Shown here piece by piece: positions 36,467 through 44,558 of a DNA stretch of 64,000 nucleotides. Each line of letters starts with the position of its first letter. The stretch's first letter is position 1. Origin of the DNA: a virus; IMG/VR virus record IMGVR_UViG_3300020021_000003, positions 37,047 to 101,046 of that record; one strand, written 5' to 3'. The translations under genes were made by a program, and so were the position numbers. A model generated the notes under the pieces. It was given only the letters and a program-made list of their open reading frames with translations. It made no database searches and was not told the origin of the DNA.

Positions 36467-37222
36467 TTATGCGTAAGCCTGAGTGAACAGGAGCTTCCAG
36501 CCGGTTGGTCCAATACTGGGATCATAGGTGACACCAGTGGAATTCGTGTGGTTAGCGGTGTTGAATGCAGCCACAGAAGCCTGTGTATGAGCCCCATAGT
36601 TGTCTGCTAGGGCAATAGTCTTGTCCAGATATCCTGTGACCTGTAGAGCAGCCTGTAAAGGCTTTGCTGAAGGGTTTGACTTATTGGGTGCCAGTCCCGT
36701 TGGGAAAGCCGGGGGAACATAGACAGGAACTAATCGATAGTCATGCGGATCAGCCGTAGTAGGACAGATTCCATCCGGGAAATCAGGAGCAAAGTATCCT
36801 GTAATAGAAGGATCGGTGCGCAGACGCGTGTGGGAATATACACCATTGCCCTCAGCAGAACCGTCATTGTTGGTATTGCCGCCCTTTGTCGTTACGTTAG
36901 TAGCATCGAAGGATACGACGATCTCTGTGTGGTCTCCATCATCGAAGTTTACCCAAGCGCTGACAGAAGGATAAGCACTCCACTGTCCCTTTGCCTGTGC
37001 CCACGTGGTGAAGTCCACTACATTGTCAGTCTTGGGAACGATAGCGTCCAAGCCCTGGTCATGGTACATGCACCAGTTGAAGATGACGCACCATGAAACG
37101 CCGTTCTCTCCGTACTCTTCCCCGAAGATTGTCATGTTGTCGTAATCCGCGCCCACAAGAGTCTCGTAGACTCCCTCTGGAATGCTCTCCAAATGGGTAA
37201 TCAAGTCTTGCCACTGTGCCAT
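36467..37222 (-). CDS. CHAP-type peptidase/amidase with binding domain
   Basis: 251 aa from ATG 37222 (AAGGA upstream); the longer frame to 37393 overlaps the previous gene. ENGVSWCVIFNWCMYHDQGL has the catalytic Cys, and DDGDHTEIVVSF the His, of CHAP/NlpC-like lysins. The C-terminal part (KPLQAALQVTGYLDKTIA, then ASVAAFNTANHTN) resembles a PG_binding_1 domain. It probably cuts peptide cross-links beside the GH25 lysin. Confidence 0.82.
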   Translation of the reverse strand: MAQWQDLITHLESIPEGVYETLVGADYDNMTIFGEEYGENGVSWCVIFNWCMYHDQGLDAIVPKTDNVVDFTTWAQAKGQWSAYPSVSAWVNFDDGDHTEIVVSFDATNVTTKGGNTNNDGSAEGNGVYSHTRLRTDPSITGYFAPDFPDGICPTTADPHDYRLVPVYVPPAFPTGLAPNKSNPSAKPLQAALQVTGYLDKTIALADNYGAHTQASVAAFNTANHTNSTGVTYDPSIGPTGWKLLFTQAYA

Positions 37223-37233
37223 ATTGTATTCCT

Positions 37234-37770
37234 TTAGTTGCGTAGCTTGCGGGGATCGATAAGTGAGGCTACTCTGTTCGCCTCTGCCTGCTGCTGTGCC
37301 ATCTGCTGCATCTGCATAGCGCGCTGTTCCATGGTAATCGTGGTGGCTACGGCAGTCTGCTGAACCTGGCAGCTCATCATGATGTTGGAACAACCACCGA
37401 CAATATCGTCAAGGCTTGGATCACGAAGAGGAGTGTACTCTCTATCAGCATAGTCGTAAACAGTAGTCCATTGTCCGTCCAATCCTTGGACTACTAGGAA
37501 TGCTGTAGTGACATCAGGCTCCAGTTGTGGAGTCTCCTTGCCACTGTCATTTTGGTTCCTTATGGTTTCGTGTAGTGCGTCGATTTTCTTATGGGTTTCA
37601 ACATGCTGTGCATTGATCTTCTTGTTCTGCTTATTGAAAGCAGTAAAAGTTACCCATGTGGTTACTACGAGTGATGCTTCCAGATTCCCGAATACATTAT
37701 GGAAATTGAATACAAGGATAAGTACTGTAACTACAGCCATTAGTATATGTATATAGAAATCCAGTTTCAT
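37234..37770 (-). CDS. membrane protein, candidate holin or spanin-like, 178 aa
   Basis: Two N-terminal spans (FYIHILMAVVTVLILVFNFH and LEASLVVTTWVTFTAF), then a charged coiled-coil (NKQNKKINAQHVETHKKIDA), a middle domain, and a Gln/Met-rich helix (RAMQMQQMAQQQAEANR). It sits directly upstream of the two lysins, the usual place for a holin, but it is long for one. Role inferred from position. Confidence 0.6.
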   Translation of the reverse strand: MKLDFYIHILMAVVTVLILVFNFHNVFGNLEASLVVTTWVTFTAFNKQNKKINAQHVETHKKIDALHETIRNQNDSGKETPQLEPDVTTAFLVVQGLDGQWTTVYDYADREYTPLRDPSLDDIVGGCSNIMMSCQVQQTAVATTITMEQRAMQMQQMAQQQAEANRVASLIDPRKLRN

Positions 37771-37771
37771 A

Positions 37772-38332
37772 TTACTTCCCTACATGTGACTTTACACTTT
37801 GATGATACGGGCAGTATTCACAAATGAACGAACGCTTCACCTTTGTGTCGTCATACGTAGGAAGACCAGCAGCCTTGCGCTCTCGCGAGGTATTGGGCTT
37901 GATCTCCTTGGACACGTCGAGATAGTCATTGCACTTGGGCTGAGTGTTGGACTTGTATGCTGGCTGGTTGTGCCTGTTCCAGCACTCCAGTGCGTCAGCC
38001 TTCATCTGGTTCTGGACATCGTAGAAATCCTTGTCGAATCCTGTTCGCCCGTCTGACTCCAGGATCTTCTTAGTGATGTCCTTGCGGTACTCAGGGTCCT
38101 TCCAGTGGCGTGTAGGAACGAATCCTAACTTGCACCACTCAAGTACGTGTCTGTCCTCGAATGAAGGATGTCTGCGAAGGTGTGTCTCAAGGATATAGCC
38201 GATTCTAGGATCATTGTCCGCGTTGTCAGGATCATAATCCGGAATCTCGTCAATAGTTTGGCAAGGGTGGCAAATGATAAGGCCAGTAAGGTGGACGTTC
38301 TTATCCTTATGCGGATCAAACGTATCAGCCAT
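37772..38332 (-). CDS. hypothetical protein with Cys/His sites, 186 aa
   Basis: The start at 38332 is chosen for GGAGAAC 5 bases upstream. IICHPCQTIDEIPDYDPDNA, DPRIGYILETHLRRHPSFED, then FICEYCPYHQSVKSHVGK. Two CxxC pairs near the two ends, with several His, suggest one zinc site joining them. Relatives occur in many actinophages without assigned function. Confidence 0.72.
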   Translation of the reverse strand: MADTFDPHKDKNVHLTGLIICHPCQTIDEIPDYDPDNADNDPRIGYILETHLRRHPSFEDRHVLEWCKLGFVPTRHWKDPEYRKDITKKILESDGRTGFDKDFYDVQNQMKADALECWNRHNQPAYKSNTQPKCNDYLDVSKEIKPNTSRERKAAGLPTYDDTKVKRSFICEYCPYHQSVKSHVGK

Positions 38333-38375
38333 TAAGTTCTCCAATTAGTAGTTCGTTCAACTTTTCCATGGTAAC

Positions 38376-38421
38376 AGAAAAAGCCTTACCTCTCAACCAT
38401 TAAGGAAGAAAGGTAAGGCTT
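38376..38421 (-). terminator. rho-independent terminator
   Basis: AAGCCTTACCT and AGGTAAGGCTT, 11 bp, followed by TTTTTC on the minus strand. Confidence 0.92.
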
Positions 38422-38426
38422 CTACT

Positions 38427-39083
38427 TTAGTACTTCAGGCAGCCGATAGGAACATAGATCTCATCACCAGGATGGATCAGCGCTGGATTGGTGATCCAGG
38501 AGTTCACTGGCAAGGAAAGGATGATCTGGTAGGTAGTACCATGCGTACGGGCGATGTTGTACAGGGTATCGCCAGGCTGGACAACGTACCAGATGTACAG
38601 ACCCTCATAGCAGTACCCAATAGGTGCATTCGGGTCGGTAATCGGCGGAGCAGGTTCAACAGGGATATGAACCGCAGGAGCCTGTGTGACAGCCTTGGAG
38701 GTCTTTACTGGGGCTGGAGTACTGTGATGGACTGTACGGCTCTTAGACGGGCTGTGAGGGGTCTTGGAGAGGCCATGAGAGCCACATCCCCAAGGGGACA
38801 GTCCACGATGTGAGTAGAGAGTCTCTGCAACTGCGATCTGCTCTGACTTGGTTGCCCCGTTTGCATTGTAGGCGTACTTGCCTCCACCGTTGCTGATCCA
38901 AGTATTGTGGTCGAACTGTAGTCCACCATAATAACCATTGCCTGTATTGATGTGCCAGTTGTTTGTGGATTCACACTGGGCGATAGCATTCCAGTTGACG
39001 GAAGCAGCATGAGCAGGAACAGCGAATCCGAGAATACTGACAACAGCGGCAGTTCCAAGTGCGATCTTGCTAATTGCGTTCAT
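38427..39083 (-). CDS. secreted Rpf-like transglycosylase with LysM
   Basis: 218 aa. Signal peptide (MNAISKIALGTAAVVSILGF, then AVPAHAA). The transglycosylase domain reads VNWNAIAQCESTNNWHINTG and YYGGLQFDHNTWISNGG, matching resuscitation-promoting-factor domains with the catalytic Glu in QCES. A Pro/Thr/His linker leads to a LysM module (VVQPGDTLYNIARTHGTTYQ, then IHPGDEIYVP). It would cut host wall glycan from outside, perhaps to help release or spread. Confidence 0.9.
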   Translation of the reverse strand: MNAISKIALGTAAVVSILGFAVPAHAASVNWNAIAQCESTNNWHINTGNGYYGGLQFDHNTWISNGGGKYAYNANGATKSEQIAVAETLYSHRGLSPWGCGSHGLSKTPHSPSKSRTVHHSTPAPVKTSKAVTQAPAVHIPVEPAPPITDPNAPIGYCYEGLYIWYVVQPGDTLYNIARTHGTTYQIILSLPVNSWITNPALIHPGDEIYVPIGCLKY

Positions 39084-39587
39084 TTACTTCACCCATCCGA
39101 ATGTAATGTAGGAGAATCCCCAGTTGTAGAATGCATCATCGATCTTTACCTTGCCGTGCGTACTGTTGGCATCGATCATCTCGTTGTGCCCGATGTAGAT
39201 ACCGACGTGCTGAACACTACCATGGTTCCAGAAGAACAGGATATCCCCGACCTGAACCGTGTGGTGTGCCTTGGTTTGGTGCTTAGAGGAAGTCTGGTGC
39301 TTCTTTGAAAGGTACGACCACTCAGTGTTGGTAGTAGTATGCGTCTTTCCCATATCATGGCCGACAGCCTTGAATGCTGAGTAGATCAGACCGGAGCAAT
39401 CGAAGTGGTTAGGACCCAAGCGACCTGAGCTCTCACTGTAGGGCTTACCCATATCGTGCTTCTCAATGTAGCTGACTGCCTTGGAACCCGCAACCGTTGT
39501 GGCACTTGCATTCGTAGCAAGACCCATAACCGGAACAAGGGCAACAGCAGTGACAGCCAGGACGCGCTTAAGAGTATTACTAGACAT
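39084..39587 (-). CDS. secreted NlpC/P60 peptidase
   Basis: 167 aa from ATG 39587. Signal peptide (NTLKRVLAVTAVALVPVMGL ... ASA). Catalytic Cys in NHFDCSGLIYSAFKAVG, His in SVQHVGIYIGHNEMIDA, and a following Asn/His region, as in D,L-endopeptidases of the NlpC/P60 family. It ends directly before the transglycosylase gene; together they can cut both glycan and peptide parts of the wall. Confidence 0.9.
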   Translation of the reverse strand: MSSNTLKRVLAVTAVALVPVMGLATNASATTVAGSKAVSYIEKHDMGKPYSESSGRLGPNHFDCSGLIYSAFKAVGHDMGKTHTTTNTEWSYLSKKHQTSSKHQTKAHHTVQVGDILFFWNHGSVQHVGIYIGHNEMIDANSTHGKVKIDDAFYNWGFSYITFGWVK

Positions 39588-39609
39588 GATTATCCAAACA
39601 CTAGACAAT

Positions 39610-39662
39610 AAGGACCGCTGCTACGTCCTGCGGAATGTCCGCGTTCTGTAACAACGGTCCTT
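39610..39662 (-). terminator. hairpin, probable terminator
   Basis: AAGGACCG and CGGTCCTT close a 53-base segment that contains a second hairpin GCGGA-ATG-TCCGC. The outer stem extends through CTAGAC/GTCTAG with a few mismatches. It separates the structural-type genes from the secreted hydrolases. Confidence 0.65.
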
Positions 39663-39736
39663 AGTCTAGGCCGTACTACGCTGTTCTGTCAACTGCCTTG
39701 CTGCACCACGTTGGTGGGCATGTACTACCGTCCAGC

Positions 39737-40012
39737 CTACCAGGTCTTGCCGAAGACTGGTCCGTCTTCCTCTGTCTCAAATTTATTGTTGACAAAATCC
39801 CCAGTAGGAATTGTACGGTTAGTACCCGGAACATTGACAACGCGAGGCTGTCCGAATCCGTAGTACGGTAGACTCAATGAGCGCTTCGCAGCATAGTTCT
39901 CTTCAGAGTCCAGTGAGCTACTGGAGTCAGGACGAAGCTGCTTTACCTGTCCATCCATGTACGCCCCACGGTTTAGGTCTGCATTCATGGATCTCAATTG
40001 TGGATAAGCCAT
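39737..40012 (-). CDS. hypothetical structural-type protein, 91 aa
   Basis: AAAGGA precedes the ATG. SMNADLNRGAYMDGQVKQLR, then SLSLPYYGFGQPRVVNVPGT and NNKFETEEDGPVFGKTW. Polar and probably extended. Several neighbours share this composition, suggesting small virion proteins. Not recognised. Confidence 0.65.
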   Translation of the reverse strand: MAYPQLRSMNADLNRGAYMDGQVKQLRPDSSSSLDSEENYAAKRSLSLPYYGFGQPRVVNVPGTNRTIPTGDFVNNKFETEEDGPVFGKTW

Positions 40013-40023
40013 ATCAATTTCCT

Positions 40024-40203
40024 TTACTGTGGCTTCTTAGGACGTCCTGCTTTGCCCTTGACAACGGCTACAGGCTTGATCATCTTGTACTTGGAGGCAT
40101 CCGCCGACGCTACCTTCTTAGGTGCGCGGGCTACGTCTCCCCTACGTCTGTCGCTACTCTTTCGAGCAGTCGGTACAGATCTCGGTGCTTTCTTCTCTGC
40201 CAT
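40024..40203 (-). CDS. basic Lys/Arg/Ala-rich protein, 59 aa
   Basis: ATG 40203 follows AGGAG. AEKKAPRSVPTARKSSDRRR, then SKYKMIKPVAVVKGKAGRPK. The terminal GRPKK resembles an AT-hook. Probably binds nucleic acid; it might be packaged with the DNA. Confidence 0.65.
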   Translation of the reverse strand: MAEKKAPRSVPTARKSSDRRRGDVARAPKKVASADASKYKMIKPVAVVKGKAGRPKKPQ

Positions 40204-40214
40204 AGTAATCTCCT

Positions 40215-40547
40215 CTACCACTGGCCGGTAATATTCGGATAAGAAGTTCCTTCGTAACCACCCTCAGTTCCGGAGAAGTTCCCGAACTGTGCGGAGAAGG
40301 AGTCATCTACAGTAATGATGTCCTCTATACCTGGAGTATAGTCTCTGTACCCGAATCTGTCAGGTGTGCGGCCGATATTGGGGATAGGAGGCTTTCTGTT
40401 CGCCGCGTCAGAATAAGCATTTGCCACCAACTGAGCAGATACAAGCTGCTCTGCAAATGACTGTACAGGCTTGGTGACGTTGTATATAGGATTCTCGTCA
40501 CCCTGTTCCCTTTTAGTGGGATTGTAGTTCTGGTTCTGCTTGTCCAT
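40215..40547 (-). CDS. hypothetical protein, 110 aa
   Basis: ATG 40547 overlaps the previous stop region; the longer frame to 40607 runs inside the upstream gene. DKQNQNYNPTKREQGDENPI, SFAEQLVSAQLVANAYSDAA, then an acidic, aromatic C-terminus. Likely a small virion or assembly protein. Not recognised. Confidence 0.62.
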   Translation of the reverse strand: MDKQNQNYNPTKREQGDENPIYNVTKPVQSFAEQLVSAQLVANAYSDAANRKPPIPNIGRTPDRFGYRDYTPGIEDIITVDDSFSAQFGNFSGTEGGYEGTSYPNITGQW

Positions 40548-41113
40548 TAAACTGATCTCCCACTTCCGGATGCTGACCAGCCAGGAAGGTTGGTTCGAGC
40601 TTGCCATTCCCTCATCTGCGGACTTATGTTGCCAGACATCTGTGGATCGTAGGCGATGTTCAGTTCCTTAGCCAGTTCCTTGGCCTTCTCATTGGTGATG
40701 TACTTTCCACCATGGGCTAGACGTTCCAGAGGATTTCCCTGTGCCGCGAATCTGTGCTTGTCTCCGTGGAGTCTGTTCTCCAGCGTTGTATAAGGAGTAA
40801 GGTCCTCAGGCCAGAAATAGTCCTGAACGCCGATTCTAGAGCCCTTGTGGACTCCTCTGGAGTAGCTTCTGGCATTGTTGCGGACAGTCTGAAGGAGCTT
40901 GTCCTGTCGTCTGTCGATAACAGAGCCGAGATACCCGTCAGGGTATTGGGCTTCAGGTGTCTTACCTGTTGACGCAGCCAATCGGGCATCGAGAATGGAA
41001 CGGAAACCTGTAAGGGCTTGTCCTCCACCACCAGCGTACTGGGTAACAGATCCCTGCTGTCCGACAGGCGGCATGTACTGCGTATTGTTGAGTCCTGCTA
41101 CTGAGCTAGGCAT
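40547..41113 (-). CDS. hypothetical structural-type protein, 188 aa
   Basis: NTQYMPPVGQQGSVTQYAGG, then ARSYSRGVHKGSRIGVQDYF and HGGKYITNEKAKELAKELNI. Gln/Gly-rich N-terminus and basic middle. It overlaps the DUF1003 gene by 8 bases. Not recognised. Confidence 0.65.
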   Translation of the reverse strand: MPSSVAGLNNTQYMPPVGQQGSVTQYAGGGGQALTGFRSILDARLAASTGKTPEAQYPDGYLGSVIDRRQDKLLQTVRNNARSYSRGVHKGSRIGVQDYFWPEDLTPYTTLENRLHGDKHRFAAQGNPLERLAHGGKYITNEKAKELAKELNIAYDPQMSGNISPQMREWQARTNLPGWSASGSGRSV

Positions 41114-41453
41114 CTTCCTCCTCTATTCCCAGCTTGGTCATGATCTTCTCCAGCATCTGCTCCGACTTTATATCGGCTTCTAGATCCTGGTCGAACTTGT
41201 CTCTGTCCAATTTAGCCTGTCTGTTCTGCGAGAACAGGATAATCGGTGCCGCATAAGAAGCCTGTAGAGACAGCAGTAGAGTCATGAAAATGAACGGATA
41301 ATGGTCGAACTGCATTCCACTCGGTGCGAAGATGTTCCAGAGGAACCACATAACAATGAAAAATGTCATCCCACCGATGAACTTCAAAGACCCGAAGAAT
41401 ACAGCGAATCTATCAGCATAACTATTGATCTTGCTATCAGTGGGATCTTCCAT
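41106..41453 (-). CDS. DUF1003-type membrane protein, 115 aa
   Basis: Two spans (GGMTFFIVMWFLWNIFAP and HYPFIFMTLLLSLQASYAAP) and the diagnostic segment SLQASYAAPIILFSQNRQAK, followed by a charged coiled-coil. This matches DUF1003 proteins, common in bacteria and some phages, of unknown function. It may be a late membrane protein. Confidence 0.82.
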   Translation of the reverse strand: MEDPTDSKINSYADRFAVFFGSLKFIGGMTFFIVMWFLWNIFAPSGMQFDHYPFIFMTLLLSLQASYAAPIILFSQNRQAKLDRDKFDQDLEADIKSEQMLEKIMTKLGIEEEDA

Positions 41454-41773
41454 TAGTTCGATGCCTTCTTTGCTGCTAAGCGCCAGTTGTCTGTCCAGGA
41501 CCCACGGGAAGGCATCATAACGACGCGTCGTGGGGTGTCTGTGGCACTGGCAGCGTTCTTCTCGTACAGGGTTGCTGTAGGGTGCAGAGTAGCTCCCATC
41601 TTGCCGTAGGCAGCGCTGCGGTTGCTCTTGGTGCCCAAGAAGCTGTCAGAGCTTCCCTTTCCGCCCTGTCCTCTTGGTCGGCTACGTCCACGCTCAGCCT
41701 TTCCAACGCAGGACAGTACTGCTGCGGAGGTTCCCATTGTTGGGAAGGAACCAGTGCCAATAGTATCTGTCAT
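41453..41773 (-). CDS. hypothetical protein, 106 aa
   Basis: ATG 41773 follows AGGAG; the longer frame would run through the HNH gene. TDTIGTGSFPTMGTSAAVLS, then RGRSRPRGQGGKGSSDSF and RRVVMMPSRGSWTDNWRLAA. Polar and basic. Its 5' region borders the HNH insertion. Confidence 0.62.
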   Translation of the reverse strand: MTDTIGTGSFPTMGTSAAVLSCVGKAERGRSRPRGQGGKGSSDSFLGTKSNRSAAYGKMGATLHPTATLYEKNAASATDTPRRVVMMPSRGSWTDNWRLAAKKASN

Positions 41774-41781
41774 ATTAACTC

Positions 41782-42309
41782 CTAAATAGTTATAGCAGCA
41801 GTATTGTGGCTGCCACAGTCTAAACATTGATTTAAGATACCTTGGCCATGGCTTCCGGTTCTCAGTTGTAAATTTTCTATACGGTTGTCCAAGGTGTCGC
41901 CATTTATGTGATGTACCGTTTCTTGTGGAAATGGTAGAAGGAATCTACCTATGTTACGTTCCATAACTAGTCTATGCTGTGCCACGTATCTAGCTCTGGT
42001 GGTTTTTCCCGCATATGTAGGATCTACTTTTTCAAGAATATATCCATTCTTTTCCTTAGTGAAACCTGGAGACTCTTTTCTTCCTCTAGGCTTAGCCGTT
42101 GGAATTACTGTAGGATCTCCATATTGTCTCTTACGAGAATGATGTAAAGAGCATAAATCCTTAATAAGGATAGGCTCTCTACATTCATCAATTGTACAAG
42201 TCCATCTATCAGGATCACTCTTCCATCGAAGAAAAAGATAGTGCTTCTGACAGTGATCTTTTCTAAAAAGTTTGTTAAAACAGTTGTCATAGCTACATGT
42301 ATTAGTCAT
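41782..42309 (-). CDS. HNH homing endonuclease
   Basis: 175 aa. Zinc knuckles (CSYDNCFNKLFRKDHCQKHY; CTIDECREPILIKDLCSLHH) precede the HNH_3 core: YVAQHRLVMERNIGRFLLP, TVHHINGDTLDNRIENLQLR. It ends CLDCGSHNTAAITI just before the binding site of the next gene. A+T-rich relative to its surroundings and lodged within a set of small structural-type genes, as expected of a freestanding homing gene. Confidence 0.9.
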   Translation of the reverse strand: MTNTCSYDNCFNKLFRKDHCQKHYLFLRWKSDPDRWTCTIDECREPILIKDLCSLHHSRKRQYGDPTVIPTAKPRGRKESPGFTKEKNGYILEKVDPTYAGKTTRARYVAQHRLVMERNIGRFLLPFPQETVHHINGDTLDNRIENLQLRTGSHGQGILNQCLDCGSHNTAAITI

Positions 42310-42367
42310 ATAGCTATACTATCGTAATGTTAGAAATGAACCGGTTCTGTTGATGTCATGTGTTCTC

Positions 42368-42610
42368 CTAGGAACGGTAGTATGCGTGAATGCGAGATGC
42401 TGACTGAGTGGATTCACTCTGCCCATTCGGATTGCTGGCTATAGGAGACAGTACCGAACTGGGTTGGTAAGAAGTAGGAGCTACCTGCTGAACTGAATGG
42501 GTACTCCCTCCACCAGAGATGCCAGAAGAGAATTCGGCGGTTCTGGAAGAGGGAAGCTGCGAAGGTGAGGCTCCCATAGGCATACCGTTGTGGTAATCTG
42601 TTCCTGCCAT
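42368..42610 (-). CDS. hypothetical Ser/Pro-rich protein, 80 aa
   Basis: DYHNGMPMGASPSQLPSSRT, then SSGISGGGSTHSVQQVAPTS. Disordered composition, like its neighbours. Possibly a small virion component. Not recognised. Confidence 0.6.
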   Translation of the reverse strand: MAGTDYHNGMPMGASPSQLPSSRTAEFSSGISGGGSTHSVQQVAPTSYQPSSVLSPIASNPNGQSESTQSASRIHAYYRS

Positions 42611-42624
42611 TGTATGCTCCTGGT

Positions 42625-42900
42625 CTACGTTACTATTACCTTGAAAATGAGAGCACTGATATCTCCATCTTCCATGGTTACCGTAGTAAATCCTGGACGG
42701 ACAGAGAGAATGCTTCCTCTGGGACCAACAAAGGACTGTGCAATAGCTACAGCCTTCATAGTCTGATTAACTGCTGCCGCGCCGATTGCTCGGAGAGTGA
42801 TCTCCTTGCCCTCATAGACGTTGTTGGCAATCGCTGCTGCTAACTTTGCTGCGGAAGAGGATGACTTCACCTTGAGAAGTACCTCGTTGTTTTCTACCAT
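42625..42900 (-). CDS. SpoVS-like protein, 91 aa
   Basis: VLLKVKSSSSAAKLAAAIAN, then KEITLRAIGAAAVNQTMKAV and AIAQSFVGPRGSILSVRPGF match the stage V sporulation protein S family (Alba-like fold, with the conserved IGAGAVNQ-type motif). In Bacillus and Streptomyces relatives this family influences development and may bind nucleic acids. Full length for the family. Its presence in a phage of sporulating hosts is notable. Confidence 0.88.
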   Translation of the reverse strand: MVENNEVLLKVKSSSSAAKLAAAIANNVYEGKEITLRAIGAAAVNQTMKAVAIAQSFVGPRGSILSVRPGFTTVTMEDGDISALIFKVIVT

Positions 42901-42930
42901 ATTTTTCTCCGTATTTGATTTGCCGATAAA

Positions 42931-42969
42931 ATAAAACAGCCTTACCCCTCATTATAAGGGATAAGGCTG
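42931..42969 (-). terminator. rho-independent terminator
   Basis: CAGCCTTACCC and GGATAAGGCTG stem with TTTTATTTT following on the minus strand. It separates the resolvase gene from SpoVS. Confidence 0.88.
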
Positions 42970-42973
42970 CTGA

Positions 42974-43453
42974 CTACGCAGTATATAACATATGGGCTAA
43001 TCCATAGGCATCTGCTAAGTTGTTATCGGTTATATCTGGTTCCCATTTCTGTACTGCGGCCACCATTTCTTCCTTGGAAGCTTTTCCACTTCCTGTGACG
43101 TACTGCTTGAGCGTTGTCGGTGGAATAGCGATCGGGTCTTGGTATAAGACCAGTCGGGAGGTAAGTTTAACGACTCCTCCCAGTTCGCCAAGCTTCTCCC
43201 TATTAAGTCGTGCTCCATATGCGTAGCCTTCCATTGCTATGTGTATTTCGGCGCCGGAGGATTGATGCATAGTGAAGTACATGAGAAGGTCGTCATAGAT
43301 CTTTACTAAGCGTTCCCCCTCTGTCTTGAACTTGCTGAGTGGGTACTTCAGTAAAGATTTCTGATGGCAGTGACCTGTCTCGTCCAAAACCACTAGCCCA
43401 AATCCGCTATAGGACTGATCGATTCCGATCATCAATTTCTTTGGGCTCACCAT
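42974..43453 (-). CDS. RuvC-like Holliday junction resolvase
   Basis: 159 aa from ATG 43453. LMIGIDQSYSGFGLVVLDET has the first catalytic Asp (G-I-D-x-S), IHIAMEGYAYGARLNREKLG the Glu, and NNLADAYGLAHML the last Asp of the RNase H-like RuvC fold. It would resolve branched DNA before packaging. The start is uncertain: an upstream ATG (43474) gives a longer overlap with the previous gene. Confidence 0.85.
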   Translation of the reverse strand: MVSPKKLMIGIDQSYSGFGLVVLDETGHCHQKSLLKYPLSKFKTEGERLVKIYDDLLMYFTMHQSSGAEIHIAMEGYAYGARLNREKLGELGGVVKLTSRLVLYQDPIAIPPTTLKQYVTGSGKASKEEMVAAVQKWEPDITDNNLADAYGLAHMLYTA

Positions 43454-43601
43454 CTTGCGGGATCGGGATGTCATTCTTGAGGATCTTCACCGTTTCTAGG
43501 TTTATCTTTGCATCTGCCTGAGTCTCAGGAGAATTGTGCTTGGCATAGTCTTGTGCAGCCTGTTCCAGTAATTCCTTTGCTGCCTCTGTCGGGTCGCTCA
43601 T
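43407..43601 (-). CDS. hypothetical helical protein, 64 aa
   Basis: The start MSDPTEAA at 43601 overlaps the previous stop (TAATG). AKELLEQAAQDYAKHNSPET, then INLETVKILKNDIPIP. Helical, acidic. Not recognised. Overlaps the resolvase gene. Confidence 0.62.
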   Translation of the reverse strand: MSDPTEAAKELLEQAAQDYAKHNSPETQADAKINLETVKILKNDIPIPQDGEPKEIDDRNRSVL

Positions 43602-43810
43602 TACTGCACCCATATTCCGTATCGGCTTGAATAGACCTTCTCGTATGTCTTCTTGTCCACCATGACCATATAGGAATTACCACGGGGACGATTCGTGCTC
43701 TTAGGGTTCTGAGCGTCATACTCTATATCAAAAGCATACGCGTCTTCAGGAGAGCGGTGCAGAGAATGCCCTGCTGCCCAGTCCTGTCGCTGTACTCGCC
43801 AAGTACTCAC
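43601..43810 (-). CDS. hypothetical protein, 69 aa
   Basis: WRVQRQDWAAGHSLHRSPED, then FDIEYDAQNPKSTNRPRGN. Basic N-terminus and aromatic C-terminus. Coupled at both ends by 1-base overlaps. Not recognised. Confidence 0.65.
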   Translation of the reverse strand: MSTWRVQRQDWAAGHSLHRSPEDAYAFDIEYDAQNPKSTNRPRGNSYMVMVDKKTYEKVYSSRYGIWVQ

Positions 43811-44058
43811 TAGAACTCCTCATGCTCGCAACAATTGCACTTACAGGGAATTTTCACACCGCAGTCACGGAACGCATCGAGAATACTGGGGTAGTCCATG
43901 AACAGCTCTACTGACTCATCCTCGGTATCCCAGTCACCATTCTGAAGCTGCCTGATCAGAACCGTAGCAAGTCTCTTCAGAGCTGGCCCGGTAACTCCAT
44001 CGTGGATAGCCACTCTCATAGTCTCATCGAAAATAGGATTGGCACTATTCCAGCCCAT
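43810..44058 (-). CDS. hypothetical protein with Cys tail, 82 aa
   Basis: PIFDETMRVAIHDGVTGPAL, LKRLATVLIRQLQNGDWDTE, then DCGVKIPCKCNCCEHEEF. The helical body resembles other small actinophage proteins of unknown function, and the terminal CKCNCCEH probably binds a metal. Confidence 0.68.
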   Translation of the reverse strand: MGWNSANPIFDETMRVAIHDGVTGPALKRLATVLIRQLQNGDWDTEDESVELFMDYPSILDAFRDCGVKIPCKCNCCEHEEF

Positions 44059-44175
44059 TTATTTTCTCCCTTTGTTGTAGAAATTCTTGCAGATCTGCGA
44101 GCAGAAAGGAAACCATTTGGGAACTGCTAGTTGGCCACAGGCACATATTCCAGGTACTCTGTGCGTTCCTGTCAC
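44059..44175 (-). CDS. small zinc-finger protein, 38 aa
   Basis: GTG start overlapping the previous stop by GTGA, with GGAGGTCT upstream. RVPGICACGQLAVPKWFPFC, then SQICKNFYNKGRK: C-x-C ... C-x3-C, one likely zinc site. It fills the gap exactly to the next gene. Confidence 0.6.
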   Translation of the reverse strand: MTGTHRVPGICACGQLAVPKWFPFCSQICKNFYNKGRK

Positions 44176-44558
44176 TCCCAGACCTCCTCGTAAGGTATAC
44201 CAGCTTTCGCTGCCATATCGATAGTCATCTGTGTGCCTCTGTTCTTGGCTCCTTCTAAGAAGAACCCTAGCACCATGTCCGGCTTACTGTCAATCATCAG
44301 TTGGTTGCGGATAGCGAAGTCTCTAGGGTAAAGCACTGTACGCCCGTCTGAGGGCTTAGGAGGGAAGGGTACTACCTCCCAGCCACGACCATAACCATAG
44401 GCCGCACAGTAGGCGTCTACGCCTCCCTCAGGGCACTCTCCGTGCCATAGCTCAAGGTGCTTGTGAGGTCCGTCCGCATATTCTTCCAGGTACGGAAAAA
44501 TGACCTGCATTTTCGATGCAGGCCACTCTCTTGATCCCGTAACCAATAGCTTGGTCAC
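44172..44558 (-). CDS. SLOG-fold (DUF2493-like) protein, 128 aa
   Basis: LLVTGSREWPASKMQVIFPY, then LELWHGECPEGGVDAYCAAY and FAIRNQLMIDSKPDMVLGFF, EGAKNRGTQMTIDMAAKAG. This is the YspA/DUF2493 order of the SLOG (Rossmann-like) superfamily, which binds nucleotides or nucleotide-linked signals. In phages it is widespread; the ligand is unknown. Confidence 0.85.
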   Translation of the reverse strand: MTKLLVTGSREWPASKMQVIFPYLEEYADGPHKHLELWHGECPEGGVDAYCAAYGYGRGWEVVPFPPKPSDGRTVLYPRDFAIRNQLMIDSKPDMVLGFFLEGAKNRGTQMTIDMAAKAGIPYEEVWE

